64,000 bases of DNA, taken from the NCBI GenBank assembly GCA_023388075.1, contig JAEWGX010000107.1:1-64000 (forward strand), given 5' to 3'. A program made the position numbers and the translations under genes. This DNA comes from Pseudomonadota bacterium (lineage in GTDB: Bacteria > Pseudomonadota > Gammaproteobacteria > Burkholderiales > Burkholderiaceae_E). Shown in pieces: positions 8,214 to 17,156 of the stretch (its first letter is position 1; every line of letters starts with the position of its first letter). The notes beneath the pieces were generated by a model. It was not told the origin of the DNA. It did not search any database and saw only the letters and a program-made list of their open reading frames with translations.

Positions 8214-8243
8214 CTCCCTTTCTGAAAGACTGCACCATTCCTG

Positions 8244-9146
8244 ATGGCCGACAGCACTGACTGGAGGGTTGCCGACCGACGAATCGGCATCCTGTTCATT
8301 GTCCCGTTCGCGGTCGCAGCGCTGGTGTTCATGGTCTATCCCGTCGCGGAGGCGATCCGCCTCGCCTTCTACGAGCACAACCCCCTGCGCCCGGATGCCA
8401 GTCGCTTCGTCGGGCTCGAGAACTTCCGGGCGATTTTCGCGGACTCGCTCTTCTGGAAGTCCTTTTGGCAGGCGACCGTCTGGACGGGTTGTTCCATTGT
8501 CCTGCAGACGGTGATCGGCGTGGGGCTCGCACTCCTGCTGCACCTGCCACTGCGTGGCATCGCGATCTTCCGCGGGCTCCTGCTGTTCCCCTATATCGTG
8601 CCGACGGTCGTGATCGCGTTGGTCCTGCAATGGATGCTCAATCCCGAGATCGGCGTCGTGAACTGGTCTCTCAAGGGCGCCGGCCTCATCGACGAGAACG
8701 TCTACTGGCTCGCGACGCCGAGCATGGCCATGGTTTCCACCATTCTTCTCAACGTCTGGAAGTACACGCCCTTTGTCACGATCTGCGTGCTGGCGCGGCT
8801 CCAGAGCGTGCCATTGGAACTGTATGACGCGGCCCGGGTGGATGGGGCCGGCGTCCTTCGCCGATTCTTCGACATCACCCTGCCCGAGCTTGCCGAGGTG
8901 CTGACCGTCGTGGTGATCTTCCGGACCATCTGGACCTTCAACAAGTTCGAGGAGATCTATCTGCTCACCAAGGGTGGACCAGGCACTTCGACCTTCAACC
9001 TGGCCATCTACTCGTTCGAGCAATCGGTAGCGAGCCTCAAGATGGGGGTTGGTGCCGCCACGGGTGTCGTGATGATGTTTCTACTCTTTGCCGGCAGCCT
9101 CATCTATATGAGGGTCTTCAGGTTCGCCGAGGAGGATCCCGCTTGA
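8244..9146 (+). CDS. ABC importer permease, MalF/UgpA type
   Basis: This 300-residue inner-membrane subunit has about six predicted helices, beginning with IGILFIVPFAVAALVFMVYP. The EAA loop that contacts the ATPase reads LYDAARVDGAGVLRRFFDITLP near residues 193-214. It forms a heterodimer with the next permease and belongs to the carbohydrate-uptake-1 type of importer. The ATG at 8244 follows the hairpin at 8191-8213. Its stop overlaps the next start by four bases (TTGA), a sign of translational coupling and fixed subunit ratio. Specificity follows the binding protein and is unproven. Confidence 0.85.
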   Translation: MADSTDWRVADRRIGILFIVPFAVAALVFMVYPVAEAIRLAFYEHNPLRPDASRFVGLENFRAIFADSLFWKSFWQATVWTGCSIVLQTVIGVGLALLLHLPLRGIAIFRGLLLFPYIVPTVVIALVLQWMLNPEIGVVNWSLKGAGLIDENVYWLATPSMAMVSTILLNVWKYTPFVTICVLARLQSVPLELYDAARVDGAGVLRRFFDITLPELAEVLTVVVIFRTIWTFNKFEEIYLLTKGGPGTSTFNLAIYSFEQSVASLKMGVGAATGVVMMFLLFAGSLIYMRVFRFAEEDPA

Positions 9147-10033
9147 AACCTTCTGAATTCGTGGGCCGGGTCGTTGCGTACCTGGTACTCCTGCTCGTGA
9201 CCTTCGCGATCTGCTTTCCCCTGCTCTGGGCGTTCTCGACCTCCATCAAGCTGCCGAAGGATGTGATGGCAACCCCTCCGACCCTCATTCCGGAGGAGGT
9301 CTCGCTGGACAACTACCGCAATCTCATCCTTGGCAAGGAGCAATACTTTCAGGACGCGGGCAAGGGCTATGTCCCCAGCACCGCAGCACCCCAGCATTTC
9401 ACGTCGTGGTTCACCAACAGCGTGGTAGTGAGCCTGGGCAGCACGTTGATCAGCATCGTCATCAGCACGCTCGCCGCCTACAGCATCACCCGGTTCCGCT
9501 ACTGGGGCCGACGCATCATTCCCTACTTCAGTCTGCTCGGATACATGATCCCGTCGATCATCCTGGTCTTCCCCCTTTTTCTCGTCATGGCGGAGTTCCG
9601 GCTCACCGACAGCTTGTGGAGCCTTACATTCGGCTATGTCTCCATCACCCTGCCATTCTGCATGTGGCTGCTCTGGGCATTCTTTCGGGGGATCCCGATA
9701 GAGCTGGAGGAGGCGGCGATGATGGATGGCGCCAGCCGGATACGGGTGTTCATCGACATCGTGTTGCCGTCGGCGATGCCAGGCATCATCGCCGCTGCGA
9801 TCTTCTCCCTCATCGTGTCGTGGAACGACTATCTCTTCGCCCGGGTGTTCATCAACTCGATCGAGAAGCTGCCGCTGACAGTCGGCGTGATGCACTTCTT
9901 CGAAGGAGTGTTCGTCGACTGGGGGCTGATGATGGCTTCGGCCGTCATGATGACCATCCCCATGGCCGTCTTGTTCATGCTGATGCAGAAGCATCTTGTC
10001 GCCGGTTTCGGCGCAGGCGCGGTGAAGGGATGA
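9143..10033 (+). CDS. ABC importer permease, MalG/UgpE type
   Basis: This 296-residue inner-membrane partner of the preceding permease starts with the helix VAYLVLLLVTFAICFPLLWAF. Its EAA loop is IELEEAAMMDGASRIRVFIDIVLP, with the usual E-A-A-x3-G spacing, and there are about six helices in all. Translation starts at TTG 9143, overlapping the previous stop and preceded by GAGGAGG. A central insertion of roughly 40 residues (around KEQYFQDAGKGYVPST) lies in the periplasmic loop before the second helix. It is followed after seven bases by the ATPase gene. Confidence 0.85.
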   Translation: MKPSEFVGRVVAYLVLLLVTFAICFPLLWAFSTSIKLPKDVMATPPTLIPEEVSLDNYRNLILGKEQYFQDAGKGYVPSTAAPQHFTSWFTNSVVVSLGSTLISIVISTLAAYSITRFRYWGRRIIPYFSLLGYMIPSIILVFPLFLVMAEFRLTDSLWSLTFGYVSITLPFCMWLLWAFFRGIPIELEEAAMMDGASRIRVFIDIVLPSAMPGIIAAAIFSLIVSWNDYLFARVFINSIEKLPLTVGVMHFFEGVFVDWGLMMASAVMMTIPMAVLFMLMQKHLVAGFGAGAVKG

Positions 10034-10040
10034 AGGCGCC

Positions 10041-11129
10041 ATGTCCATAAGGCTCCAGCATATTCACAAGTCGTTCGGCGCGGTGCCCGTGCTGAAGGAC
10101 ATCAATCTCGAGTTTCCCGAGCGGGAGTTCATCACCTTGGTGGGGCCCAGCGGCTGCGGCAAGACGACCCTGCTGCGCATCCTCGCCGGGCTGGAATCCG
10201 CCTCGAGCGGTGCGGTGTTCCAGGGAGAGCAGCGGATCACGGACCTGGCGCCTGGCAAGCGTGATGTGGCCATGGTGTTCCAGAGCTATGCGCTGTATCC
10301 CCACATGGATGTCGCGCGCAACATCGGCTATGGCCTCAAGGTGCGTGGCACCCCCAAGGAGGAGACGCAGCGGCGCGTGCGCGAGGTGGCGAGAGTGCTC
10401 GAGATCGAGCATCTTCTGGATCGCAAGCCAAGGCATCTTTCAGGTGGCCAGCGGCAACGGGTCGCCCTCGGGCGAGCAATGGTCCGCAAGCCTTCCCTGT
10501 TCCTGATGGACGAACCGCTCTCCAACCTCGATGCGAAGCTGCGCGTCACCATGCGCGGAGAGCTGAAGCGCTTCCATCAACGCCTCGAGACCACCACGGT
10601 CTACGTGACCCATGACCAGCTCGAAGCCATGACCATGTCCGACCGGATCGCGGTGATGGACAAGGGAGAGGTACAGCAGTTCGCGTCGCCTGGGGAGGTC
10701 TACAACCGGCCGGCGAATCTCTTCGTGGCGGGCTTCATCGGCAGCCCGCCCATGAACTTCCTGGGCGGCGCTTCGCTGCGGGCGGGCGAGCTGACCCTGG
10801 ACTGCGGGCAGGCCCGAGCCATACCTATCGCGCGGCTGCCGCTTGCCGACCATGATTCGCGTGAAGTCATTCTCGGCGTCCGGCCACAGGACGTCGGCGT
10901 CCACACGAGCGCGCTGCCACGTTCCATCGCTGCCGAAGTGTCCCTCGTCCAACTGCTCGGTTCGGAGAAGCTGGTGGACTGCAACTTCGGCGACAACGGC
11001 CGCCTGACGGCACAGGTCAGGGCCGACTCGGCGCTCGAGAGCGGGCAGCGGATCTGGATCAGCTTCGATGCGCAGAAGTTGCATGTCTTCGATCCGGCGT
11101 CGGGTCGCAACCTTCTGGTCGAGCGATGA
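10041..11129 (+). CDS. ABC importer ATPase, MsmK/UgpC type
   Basis: This 362-residue ATPase energises the importer from the cytosolic side. It shows Walker A GPSGCGKTT at about 36-44, the Q loop in VFQSYALYP, the signature LSGGQRQRVALGRA, Walker B FLMDEPLSNLD and the switch histidine in VTHDQ. After residue 235 comes a TOBE-type C-terminal domain (VILGVRPQDVGVH), typical of the sugar and glycerophosphate importers. The length is normal for this class. It ends one base before the GTG of the malic enzyme, so the two are translated as a unit. Confidence 0.9.
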   Translation: MSIRLQHIHKSFGAVPVLKDINLEFPEREFITLVGPSGCGKTTLLRILAGLESASSGAVFQGEQRITDLAPGKRDVAMVFQSYALYPHMDVARNIGYGLKVRGTPKEETQRRVREVARVLEIEHLLDRKPRHLSGGQRQRVALGRAMVRKPSLFLMDEPLSNLDAKLRVTMRGELKRFHQRLETTTVYVTHDQLEAMTMSDRIAVMDKGEVQQFASPGEVYNRPANLFVAGFIGSPPMNFLGGASLRAGELTLDCGQARAIPIARLPLADHDSREVILGVRPQDVGVHTSALPRSIAAEVSLVQLLGSEKLVDCNFGDNGRLTAQVRADSALESGQRIWISFDAQKLHVFDPASGRNLLVER

Positions 11130-11130
11130 C

Positions 11131-12456
11131 GTGAGTACGAGCGACGACGACCGTTACGCGGATTCCTCGCTGCGTATTCTGCGCGAACCCTATGTCGGCC
11201 GCGGCAAGCTCGAGGTCCTACCCAAGGTCGTCGCCCGCGACCTCGAGGATATTGCGTTGCTCTACACGCCGGGTGTGGGTTACGCGGTCAAGGAGATCCT
11301 GGCCCGCGAGACAGCGCTGGGGGAGCTCACGGGACGCGACAACACCATCGCGGTCGTTACCGATGGCTCCGCCGTTCTGGGGTTGGGTCGGGCCGGGCCG
11401 CGAGCCGCCCTGCCGGTCATGGAGGGCAAGGCGTCGATGTTCAAGCTCCTCGTGGGCATCGACGCCATGCCGCTTTGCCTCGACGTCAGGAGCCCGGAGC
11501 AGCTGCTGGAATTCCTGGAGGCCGCCGAACCGAGCTTTGGAGGCTACAACCTCGAGGATATCGCAGCGCCTCACTGTTTCGACATCATGGAGCAGGCGCC
11601 CGCCCGGTTGACGGTGCCAGTCATTCACGATGACCAGTACGGCACCGCGACGGTCGTCATTGCCGCGCTGATGAACGCGTTCAAGCTGCTCGGCCGGGAG
11701 GCCACGAGGCAACGCGTCGTGGTTTGCGGGGATGGCGCCGCGGGAACGGCCACTGTACGTCTGCTCAAGGCGTTCCGCGTTGGCGACGTCCTCTGTGTCG
11801 GGCTCGACGGAATCATTCACCGGGATGGGCGCTATGCCGATCCCCATCGAAGGTGGCTTGCGCGGGAGACCAACTGCGATGGCAGGCGAGGCGGCCTCAT
11901 GCAGGCAATGGAGGGCGCCGACGTCTTCGTCGGATTGTCGGTCGCCAATCTTGTCACGCCAGACATGGTGGCCCGGATGCGTGCACGGCCCATTGTCCTC
12001 TCCCTTGCCAACCCGGTACCGGAGATCATGCCCGAGGACTCTCTCGCCGGCGGTGCGGCAATCGTCGGAAGCGGCCGCTTCGACTATCCGAACCAGTGCA
12101 ACAACGTGCTCGCGTTTCCGGGGCTGATGCGGGGCGCGCTTGACTGTGGTGCTCTGCACGTGGACCAGGACGCTTGCCTGGCGGCGGCTCGGGCCATCGC
12201 CGACGACGTGCCCGAATCAGAACTGCGGCCCGACAACATTCTCCCGACTCCGCTCTCCAGCACGCTCTATCCCGCGGTGTCAGAAGCGGTGGCGCAAGAC
12301 CTGGTGGCGCGCAATCTCGCGCGTCGACACCCGCCCCCGGGAGCCGTCGCTGCGCACACAGTCGAGCTGCGTGCCCTGGTGGCCGAGCGACAGGCATTCG
12401 TCGCGGCCCGTACGCCGAAGTACCAGACCTACGGTGTCAGCGGCCGACCGCGGTAG
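11131..12456 (+). CDS. NAD(P)-dependent malic enzyme
   Basis: This 441-residue malic enzyme is of the short bacterial type, without the phosphotransacetylase-like tail. Visible features are LYTPGVG with the catalytic tyrosine, EGKASMFK with the catalytic lysine, the metal-binding run NLEDIAAPHCFDI, HDDQYGTATV and the dinucleotide motif GDGAAGTATV. It decarboxylates malate to pyruvate or can run in reverse. GTG at 11131 follows the ATPase stop by one base and lacks its own clear ribosome-binding site, so it depends on coupling. Its place in a sulfonate operon that yields pyruvate is unusual. It may balance pyruvate against C4 acids or supply reduced cofactor. Confidence 0.9.
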   Translation: MSTSDDDRYADSSLRILREPYVGRGKLEVLPKVVARDLEDIALLYTPGVGYAVKEILARETALGELTGRDNTIAVVTDGSAVLGLGRAGPRAALPVMEGKASMFKLLVGIDAMPLCLDVRSPEQLLEFLEAAEPSFGGYNLEDIAAPHCFDIMEQAPARLTVPVIHDDQYGTATVVIAALMNAFKLLGREATRQRVVVCGDGAAGTATVRLLKAFRVGDVLCVGLDGIIHRDGRYADPHRRWLARETNCDGRRGGLMQAMEGADVFVGLSVANLVTPDMVARMRARPIVLSLANPVPEIMPEDSLAGGAAIVGSGRFDYPNQCNNVLAFPGLMRGALDCGALHVDQDACLAAARAIADDVPESELRPDNILPTPLSSTLYPAVSEAVAQDLVARNLARRHPPPGAVAAHTVELRALVAERQAFVAARTPKYQTYGVSGRPR

Positions 12457-13459
12457 TGCCACCGTGCGCGATGTCGCACTGCTGGCCGGAGTCTCGACCG
12501 CCACGGTGTCGCGCGCGCTGAGCCGGCCGCACATGGTGCGCCCGGTCACCCGTGAACGGATCCAGGAGGCGATCAGGCAGCTCGACTATGTCTCGGATGG
12601 GGTCGCCCGTGCATTGACTACACGGCGCACGCACACGGTCGGCGCCGTGATCCCGACCCTCAACAATGCCATCTACGCGGTCAGCACCCATAGCCTTCAG
12701 AAGTGCCTGGAGCTTGCGGGCTATACGCTGCTTCTGGCGTGCCATGAGTTCGACCTCGCGGCGGAGGGACGCATCGTGCGAGCCTTCGCGTCCCGCGGGG
12801 TGGATGCTCTAGTGCTGGTAGGACGGCAGCACAATCTCGTGACACGGAAGCTGCTGCGCGGGCTGGGGCTGCCCTATGTTCTCACCTGGGCTCTCGATCA
12901 TTCCCGCCGCCAGGCAAGCGTGGGCTTCGACAACCGCGCGGCCGGGCGCATGATCGGCGAGTATCTTCTGCAGCTGGGCCACAGACACATCGGCATGGTT
13001 TCCGGCGTGCTGGCCGGCAATGACCGCGCGCGCGATCGCATGCTCGGCCTGAAGGCCGCGCTCGAGGCTGCCGGTCTTTCGCTGCCGCGTGGACGGGTTG
13101 TCCAGGCGGCGTACTCGCTCGAGGGTGGACGAGAAGGTCTGGTCGAGCTGCTACGGTCCCAGAAGGTCAGTGCCGTGGTGTGCGGCAACGATGTCCTGGC
13201 GATCGGAGCGATTCAGGAGGCGCAGCGCATGGGGCTCGAGGTGCCCGGCGACCTGTCGGTCACGGGCTTCGACGATATGGAGTTCGCCACTGTGGTCTCG
13301 CCGGCGCTGACCACGGTTCGCTTCCCGATCGCGGACATCGGGGTTGAGGCGGGGCGCCATATCATCGAGCGCCTGGCTGGCAGCGCGGGGCCCCGACGCA
13401 TAGAGCTACCCCTCGAGATAGCGTTGCGGCAGTCCGCGGCGCCGCCGCGACGAAGGTGA
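12434..13459 (+). CDS. LacI family transcriptional regulator of the hpsN operon
   Basis: This 341-residue regulator has an N-terminal LacI helix-turn-helix (ATVRDVALLAGVSTATVSRAL at about 9-29, then the hinge helix DGVARALTTRR) and a periplasmic-binding-protein-like effector domain (VGAVIPTLNN through SVTGFDDMEFA). I start it at GTG 12434, overlapping the malic enzyme gene by 23 bases; GTG 12464 is an alternative that still keeps the whole DNA-binding domain. It is the last gene of the plus-strand operon, and the promoter of that operon carries a LacI-type operator at 5421-5434. It most likely represses the operon until a sulfonate or intermediate binds. Confidence 0.85.
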   Translation: MSAADRGSATVRDVALLAGVSTATVSRALSRPHMVRPVTRERIQEAIRQLDYVSDGVARALTTRRTHTVGAVIPTLNNAIYAVSTHSLQKCLELAGYTLLLACHEFDLAAEGRIVRAFASRGVDALVLVGRQHNLVTRKLLRGLGLPYVLTWALDHSRRQASVGFDNRAAGRMIGEYLLQLGHRHIGMVSGVLAGNDRARDRMLGLKAALEAAGLSLPRGRVVQAAYSLEGGREGLVELLRSQKVSAVVCGNDVLAIGAIQEAQRMGLEVPGDLSVTGFDDMEFATVVSPALTTVRFPIADIGVEAGRHIIERLAGSAGPRRIELPLEIALRQSAAPPRRR

Positions 13460-13667
13460 CGGCGGGAGCCTCCGCACCTCGGATGCCCCGCGAAAAAAGC
13501 CGGCAAGACCATCCTCCAGTCGCCGCCCGTCGGCGATAGCGCCCGACCGACCCACAGTGCCTTGGGGGCGCGGGTCGTGCGTGACAAAGTCCGTCCAGTC
13601 ACCGCAGGTTCGTGTGCCTGCGCCTGCGCGACTTTCGAGGAGCGCTTGTTTCTGGTGGAGTGAGTCA

Positions 13668-14720
13668 ATGACCTGGAGTTCCTTCTTCCCGGCTTCGCGC
13701 CGGCCCGCAGGCCCTGCGCGAGCGCTTCCATTGACCGGGGCGTGCGCGGCGGCGCTGTTGCTTTTTCTCGCGGCCTGCGGCGGTGGCAGTGGCGACACCT
13801 CGGACGGGAAGGGGGAGTCGGTTCGAATCACGGAACAGAACGCGGTACCGATCGTCTCGAACGCGTTCCAGGCCTCGGACTCGCTCTACGGGATCGGACT
13901 CGATGTCTCCGATACCGCGCTCGATCTCAAGAGCGTCGGCCCGCGCGGCAAGGCTTCGATGATCGACCTCGCGCTGCAGCGGCTCGAGTCGCTGGCAGGT
14001 TCCGCCGGCGGCACGTCGCTGCGTCATGCGAAGGCCGTGAGCTCGGACTCCTTGGCGTGCGACGGCGGCGGCTCGATCACCATGACGATGGATGATGCCG
14101 ACGACAGTGGCGACGTTTCCACCGGTGACGCCGCGCACTTCGACTTCAGGAACTGCACCAATGCCGGCTGGGCGATCAACGGCACGATGAGCCTCACCGG
14201 ATTGGTCCTGACAGGGACGCCCGGGGACTCGGCGGGCACCCTCGGCGCAGACGTCATCTTCAAGTCGTTCAGCATCTCCGATGGCAGCCAGACCGAAGTG
14301 GTGGACGGCGGGTTCAGTATCCGTGCTTCGGTTCAGACGGTCCCGGCGCGGGTCGTCGAAGCCACCGTGACCGGATCATCGTTCCGGGTGAGCGGCGCGG
14401 ATGTCAACGGCGAGCTGCGCGCCTTCGCGCTCGAGGCCCGTGCCGATGCAGGCGCCGGCACCTATGTCTACCGGATCGGCGCGACGGTGATCGATTCGAG
14501 CATGGCCACCGTGGTGGTCGTGTCGAACCCCGAGCCCTTCACCGGTGTCGTCGGAGCCTTCCCGTCATCGGGCTCCATGCTCGTGCGTGAATCCGGCGGC
14601 AGCGCCGCGAGGCTGACCGCCACGTCGTCGACCACCGTGCGAATCGATGTCGACGCAGACGGCGACGGCGTCTTCGAGTCCACGCTGGACAGGACTTGGA
14701 GCGAGATCGCCGCAGGGTAG
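13668..14720 (+). CDS. Predicted lipoprotein of unknown function
   Basis: This 350-residue secreted protein has a lipoprotein signal ending LLLFLAAC, with the acylated cysteine at residue 37, followed by a GGGSGDTSDG linker. The rest is rich in Ser, Thr, Asp and Gly and looks like beta-strand repeats. Near the C-terminus DVDADGDGVFES resembles a calcium-binding Asp-rich loop. No family was recognised. ATG 13668 follows GGTGGAG at seven bases; an upstream in-frame start at 13557 has no such site and would bury the signal peptide. It stands alone between the LacI regulator and a convergent regulator gene. Confidence 0.65.
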   Translation: MTWSSFFPASRRPAGPARALPLTGACAAALLLFLAACGGGSGDTSDGKGESVRITEQNAVPIVSNAFQASDSLYGIGLDVSDTALDLKSVGPRGKASMIDLALQRLESLAGSAGGTSLRHAKAVSSDSLACDGGGSITMTMDDADDSGDVSTGDAAHFDFRNCTNAGWAINGTMSLTGLVLTGTPGDSAGTLGADVIFKSFSISDGSQTEVVDGGFSIRASVQTVPARVVEATVTGSSFRVSGADVNGELRAFALEARADAGAGTYVYRIGATVIDSSMATVVVVSNPEPFTGVVGAFPSSGSMLVRESGGSAARLTATSSTTVRIDVDADGDGVFESTLDRTWSEIAAG

Positions 14721-14762
14721 CTCCTTGTCGCAGAGTCCTGCCGGCTCCGCGTCGGTGGGCCT

Positions 14763-16022
14763 TCAGGGCTCCCTGATTGGCAGCACATCACCCCTGAGCG
14801 CGAGCGGCTCGCCGAGCCAGCTCGCGTGCACCAGGTGATCATCCCGCGGCGCCCCGGTGTTGGGATGAACGAGCACGCTGAGGCCCCGGCGTTCCAGCAT
14901 CAGGAACGGCACGACCTCGCCGAACTGGTCGGCGCGAAACACCACCTGGTACATCCCCGCCGTATGCGGACCGACCGGGACGTCATGCCAGCGGCCGAGC
15001 CGGACATCGAAACGCTCACCCAGCAGGTCTCGCAGGCGCTGCGCGTAGCCGCGGGTCGCCTGCGGGTCGTAGTAGACGTGAGCATGCCAGTCGCGGATCG
15101 GCCCCTGCGCAGCGCCCTGCCGGGCAAGCTCGCGCATGGCCTCCAGCGTCTCCGCGTCCGCGGCGAACTGGTGCTCCACCCGCAGCGACGCCACCGTGAT
15201 GTCGAGTGGCGTGCCGAAAGTCGTGATCGCGGAGAAGAACGCGAGCGGCCCGAACGGCGTTCGCAGCCGCGTCGAGAGGACGGGCGACGACGGGCCGGCC
15301 GGGGGGCCGCCGCCATCGCGGCTCGTGACCGACTCCGGCCAGAGCGGAGCCAGCTGATCCAGTAGAGTAGCGAGCGCCGGCGTGTGCGTCGCCTCGGCGC
15401 GGGCATGGTGATGGAGGAAGGTGGCGACCTCATCGAAGTTCTCGATGAACGGGCGCAGCCCCGACGGATGCAGGATCGCCCCCAGGATGTTGACGGGCCC
15501 GGAGTCTCCGCCACCCGGCCCGCTGTCCGCCGACCTGCCTGCCTGGGCCATCCGCGCCGTCAGTCCGACGCCGGTCAGGCGCTCCAGCAGCAGGTCGGCC
15601 CCCCGGTTGAACTGAAGCACGTTCCAGCACGGATCGATCACCCACGCCGGCAACGGCTCGTGCAATGCCAGCAGGTGATCCAGCGCCTCTCGGACCGGCG
15701 CCATCAGCCGGTCGCCCAACGGACGGTGGCTGTAGCGCGGCGCGAAACCGCTCGCCAGCAGCAACTGGTTGCAGCCGGCCGGACTCATGCCGAGCGCGTC
15801 GGCAAGGGCGATCAGCATGCCGCGACTCGCCGTGGATCGGCCAGTCTCGAGAAAGCTCAGGTGACGCTGCGAGGCACCGACGCGTAGCGCGAGCTCGAGC
15901 TGGCTGATGCGCTGCTGCTGGCGGGCATGACGCAGCATCTCTCCCGTGGACGCTCGCGCCGAACGCGCTGTCGACTCGCCGCTGATCCCAACCTCGTCCG
16001 GCTGCGTGTCAGTATCCCGCAT
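14763..16022 (-). CDS. XRE/MmyB-like regulator fused to a DOPA 4,5-dioxygenase domain
   Basis: This is a 419-residue three-part protein. Residues 25-82 form an XRE helix-turn-helix (LRHARQQQRISQLELALRVG, then SQRHLSFLETGRS). Residues 100-295 match the ligand-binding domain of MmyB-like regulators (LPAWVIDPCWNVLQFN, then RTPFGPLAFFSAITTFGTPLDIT). Residues 310-416 are a DOPA 4,5-dioxygenase-type domain: DWHAHVYYD with H313 and H315, GRWHDVPVGPHTAGMYQV, LVHPNTG with H386, and DHLVHASWLG. These are normally two separate proteins of about 280 and 110-120 residues. The reading is continuous across the join, with no stop or frameshift. The dioxygenase part may be an enzyme controlled by, or a sensor for, a catechol-type compound. 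Confidence 0.8.
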   Translation of the reverse strand: MRDTDTQPDEVGISGESTARSARASTGEMLRHARQQQRISQLELALRVGASQRHLSFLETGRSTASRGMLIALADALGMSPAGCNQLLLASGFAPRYSHRPLGDRLMAPVREALDHLLALHEPLPAWVIDPCWNVLQFNRGADLLLERLTGVGLTARMAQAGRSADSGPGGGDSGPVNILGAILHPSGLRPFIENFDEVATFLHHHARAEATHTPALATLLDQLAPLWPESVTSRDGGGPPAGPSSPVLSTRLRTPFGPLAFFSAITTFGTPLDITVASLRVEHQFAADAETLEAMRELARQGAAQGPIRDWHAHVYYDPQATRGYAQRLRDLLGERFDVRLGRWHDVPVGPHTAGMYQVVFRADQFGEVVPFLMLERRGLSVLVHPNTGAPRDDHLVHASWLGEPLALRGDVLPIREP

Positions 16023-16129
16023 GCTGCCAACTCCCCGCCTTATGCCTTCAGGCAGTTTAGCGAGCGCACGGAGGTCCTGCCACTCACACCCATGAGTGCA
16101 GGAGCTCGCCGGATCAGCCCACAAGGAGG

Positions 16130-17119
16130 CTAGGTCTTCTCGATACCCGCATCCGAGGCGATGCTCTCGAACTTGGCGATCTCCTCTCGGATGTAGGCGT
16201 CGAACCGCTCCCCGGGAAGTGGAGCGATCTCCGCACCGATGACGGCGAAGCGCGTGCGCATGTCCTCCTGCGCAAGTGCCGCCTGCGAGGCTTCGACCAG
16301 CTTGTCCATGGTTGGCCTGGGCACACCCGAACGCGTAAGCAGACCGAACCACGGATCAAAGGCATAGCCGGGGACACCGGCCTCGGCAACGGTCGGGACG
16401 TCGGGCAGCACGTTGGACCGAGCCCCCGTCGATGCAGCCAGCGCCAGGACCCGCCCCTCCTCGACCAGCTTGACGACATTCGGGACGGGTACGAACGAGA
16501 ACTGGCACTCACCCGAGATGACTGCCGTGAGCGCCTCCGGCACACCCTTGTAGGGCACGTCGGCTGCCTTCAGGTTTGCCTTCGCCAGGAAGTAGGCCGC
16601 GGCGAAGTGATTGGCGCTGCCCCGGCTGGGCGTCGAATAGCTCAACGCTCCCGGCGATTTCTGCAGCTTCGCGATGAGATCCTGCAGCGTGCGAACACCG
16701 ATATCGCGATTGGCGACCAGCATGCTCGGCACGTTCGCGATCCTCGTGATGCCCGCGATATCCGCAACGGGATCGAAATCCAGCTTGAGCCGGATGACCG
16801 GCGTTGCAGCATGCGCGGCCGAGACCACCAGCATCGTGTAGCCGTCCGGCGGGGCCTGCAGCAGTGCCTTCACGGCCACGATGCCACCGGCACCCGGCTT
16901 GTTCTCCACGATCACCGGTTGCCCAAAGGAGCGCGAAAGCTTCTCGGCCATCGCCCTCGCCAGCGCGTCCGAGGGACTTCCCGCGGAGAAGCCTACGAGG
17001 ATCCTCATCGGCCTCGAGGGGAAGTCCTCCGCCAAGGCAAACCGTGGAGCGATCGCGGCGGTCAATCCTGCCAGGGCAAGCCGACGGCGCGACTCCCGGA
17101 CTCTGGAACGATGTGGCAT
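16130..17119 (-). CDS. Bug-type (TctC family) periplasmic solute receptor
   Basis: This 329-residue periplasmic binding protein has a signal peptide (RRRLALAGLTAAIAPRFALA) and the family hallmarks PMRILVGFSAGSPSDALAR, VENKPGAGG, DGYTMLV and DVPTVAEAGVPGY. Bug receptors bind carboxylates or amides and normally feed a TctAB membrane pair, which is absent here, as is common in Burkholderiales. It is the third gene after a nitrilase and a cupin, so it may bind the nitrile or its carboxylate product. The 38-bp gap after the cupin gene fits one transcript. Confidence 0.85.
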   Translation of the reverse strand: MPHRSRVRESRRRLALAGLTAAIAPRFALAEDFPSRPMRILVGFSAGSPSDALARAMAEKLSRSFGQPVIVENKPGAGGIVAVKALLQAPPDGYTMLVVSAAHAATPVIRLKLDFDPVADIAGITRIANVPSMLVANRDIGVRTLQDLIAKLQKSPGALSYSTPSRGSANHFAAAYFLAKANLKAADVPYKGVPEALTAVISGECQFSFVPVPNVVKLVEEGRVLALAASTGARSNVLPDVPTVAEAGVPGYAFDPWFGLLTRSGVPRPTMDKLVEASQAALAQEDMRTRFAVIGAEIAPLPGERFDAYIREEIAKFESIASDAGIEKT

Positions 17120-17156
17120 GCAGTCTCCTTTCCTTTCGATGTCTGGGCTGCTCCGC

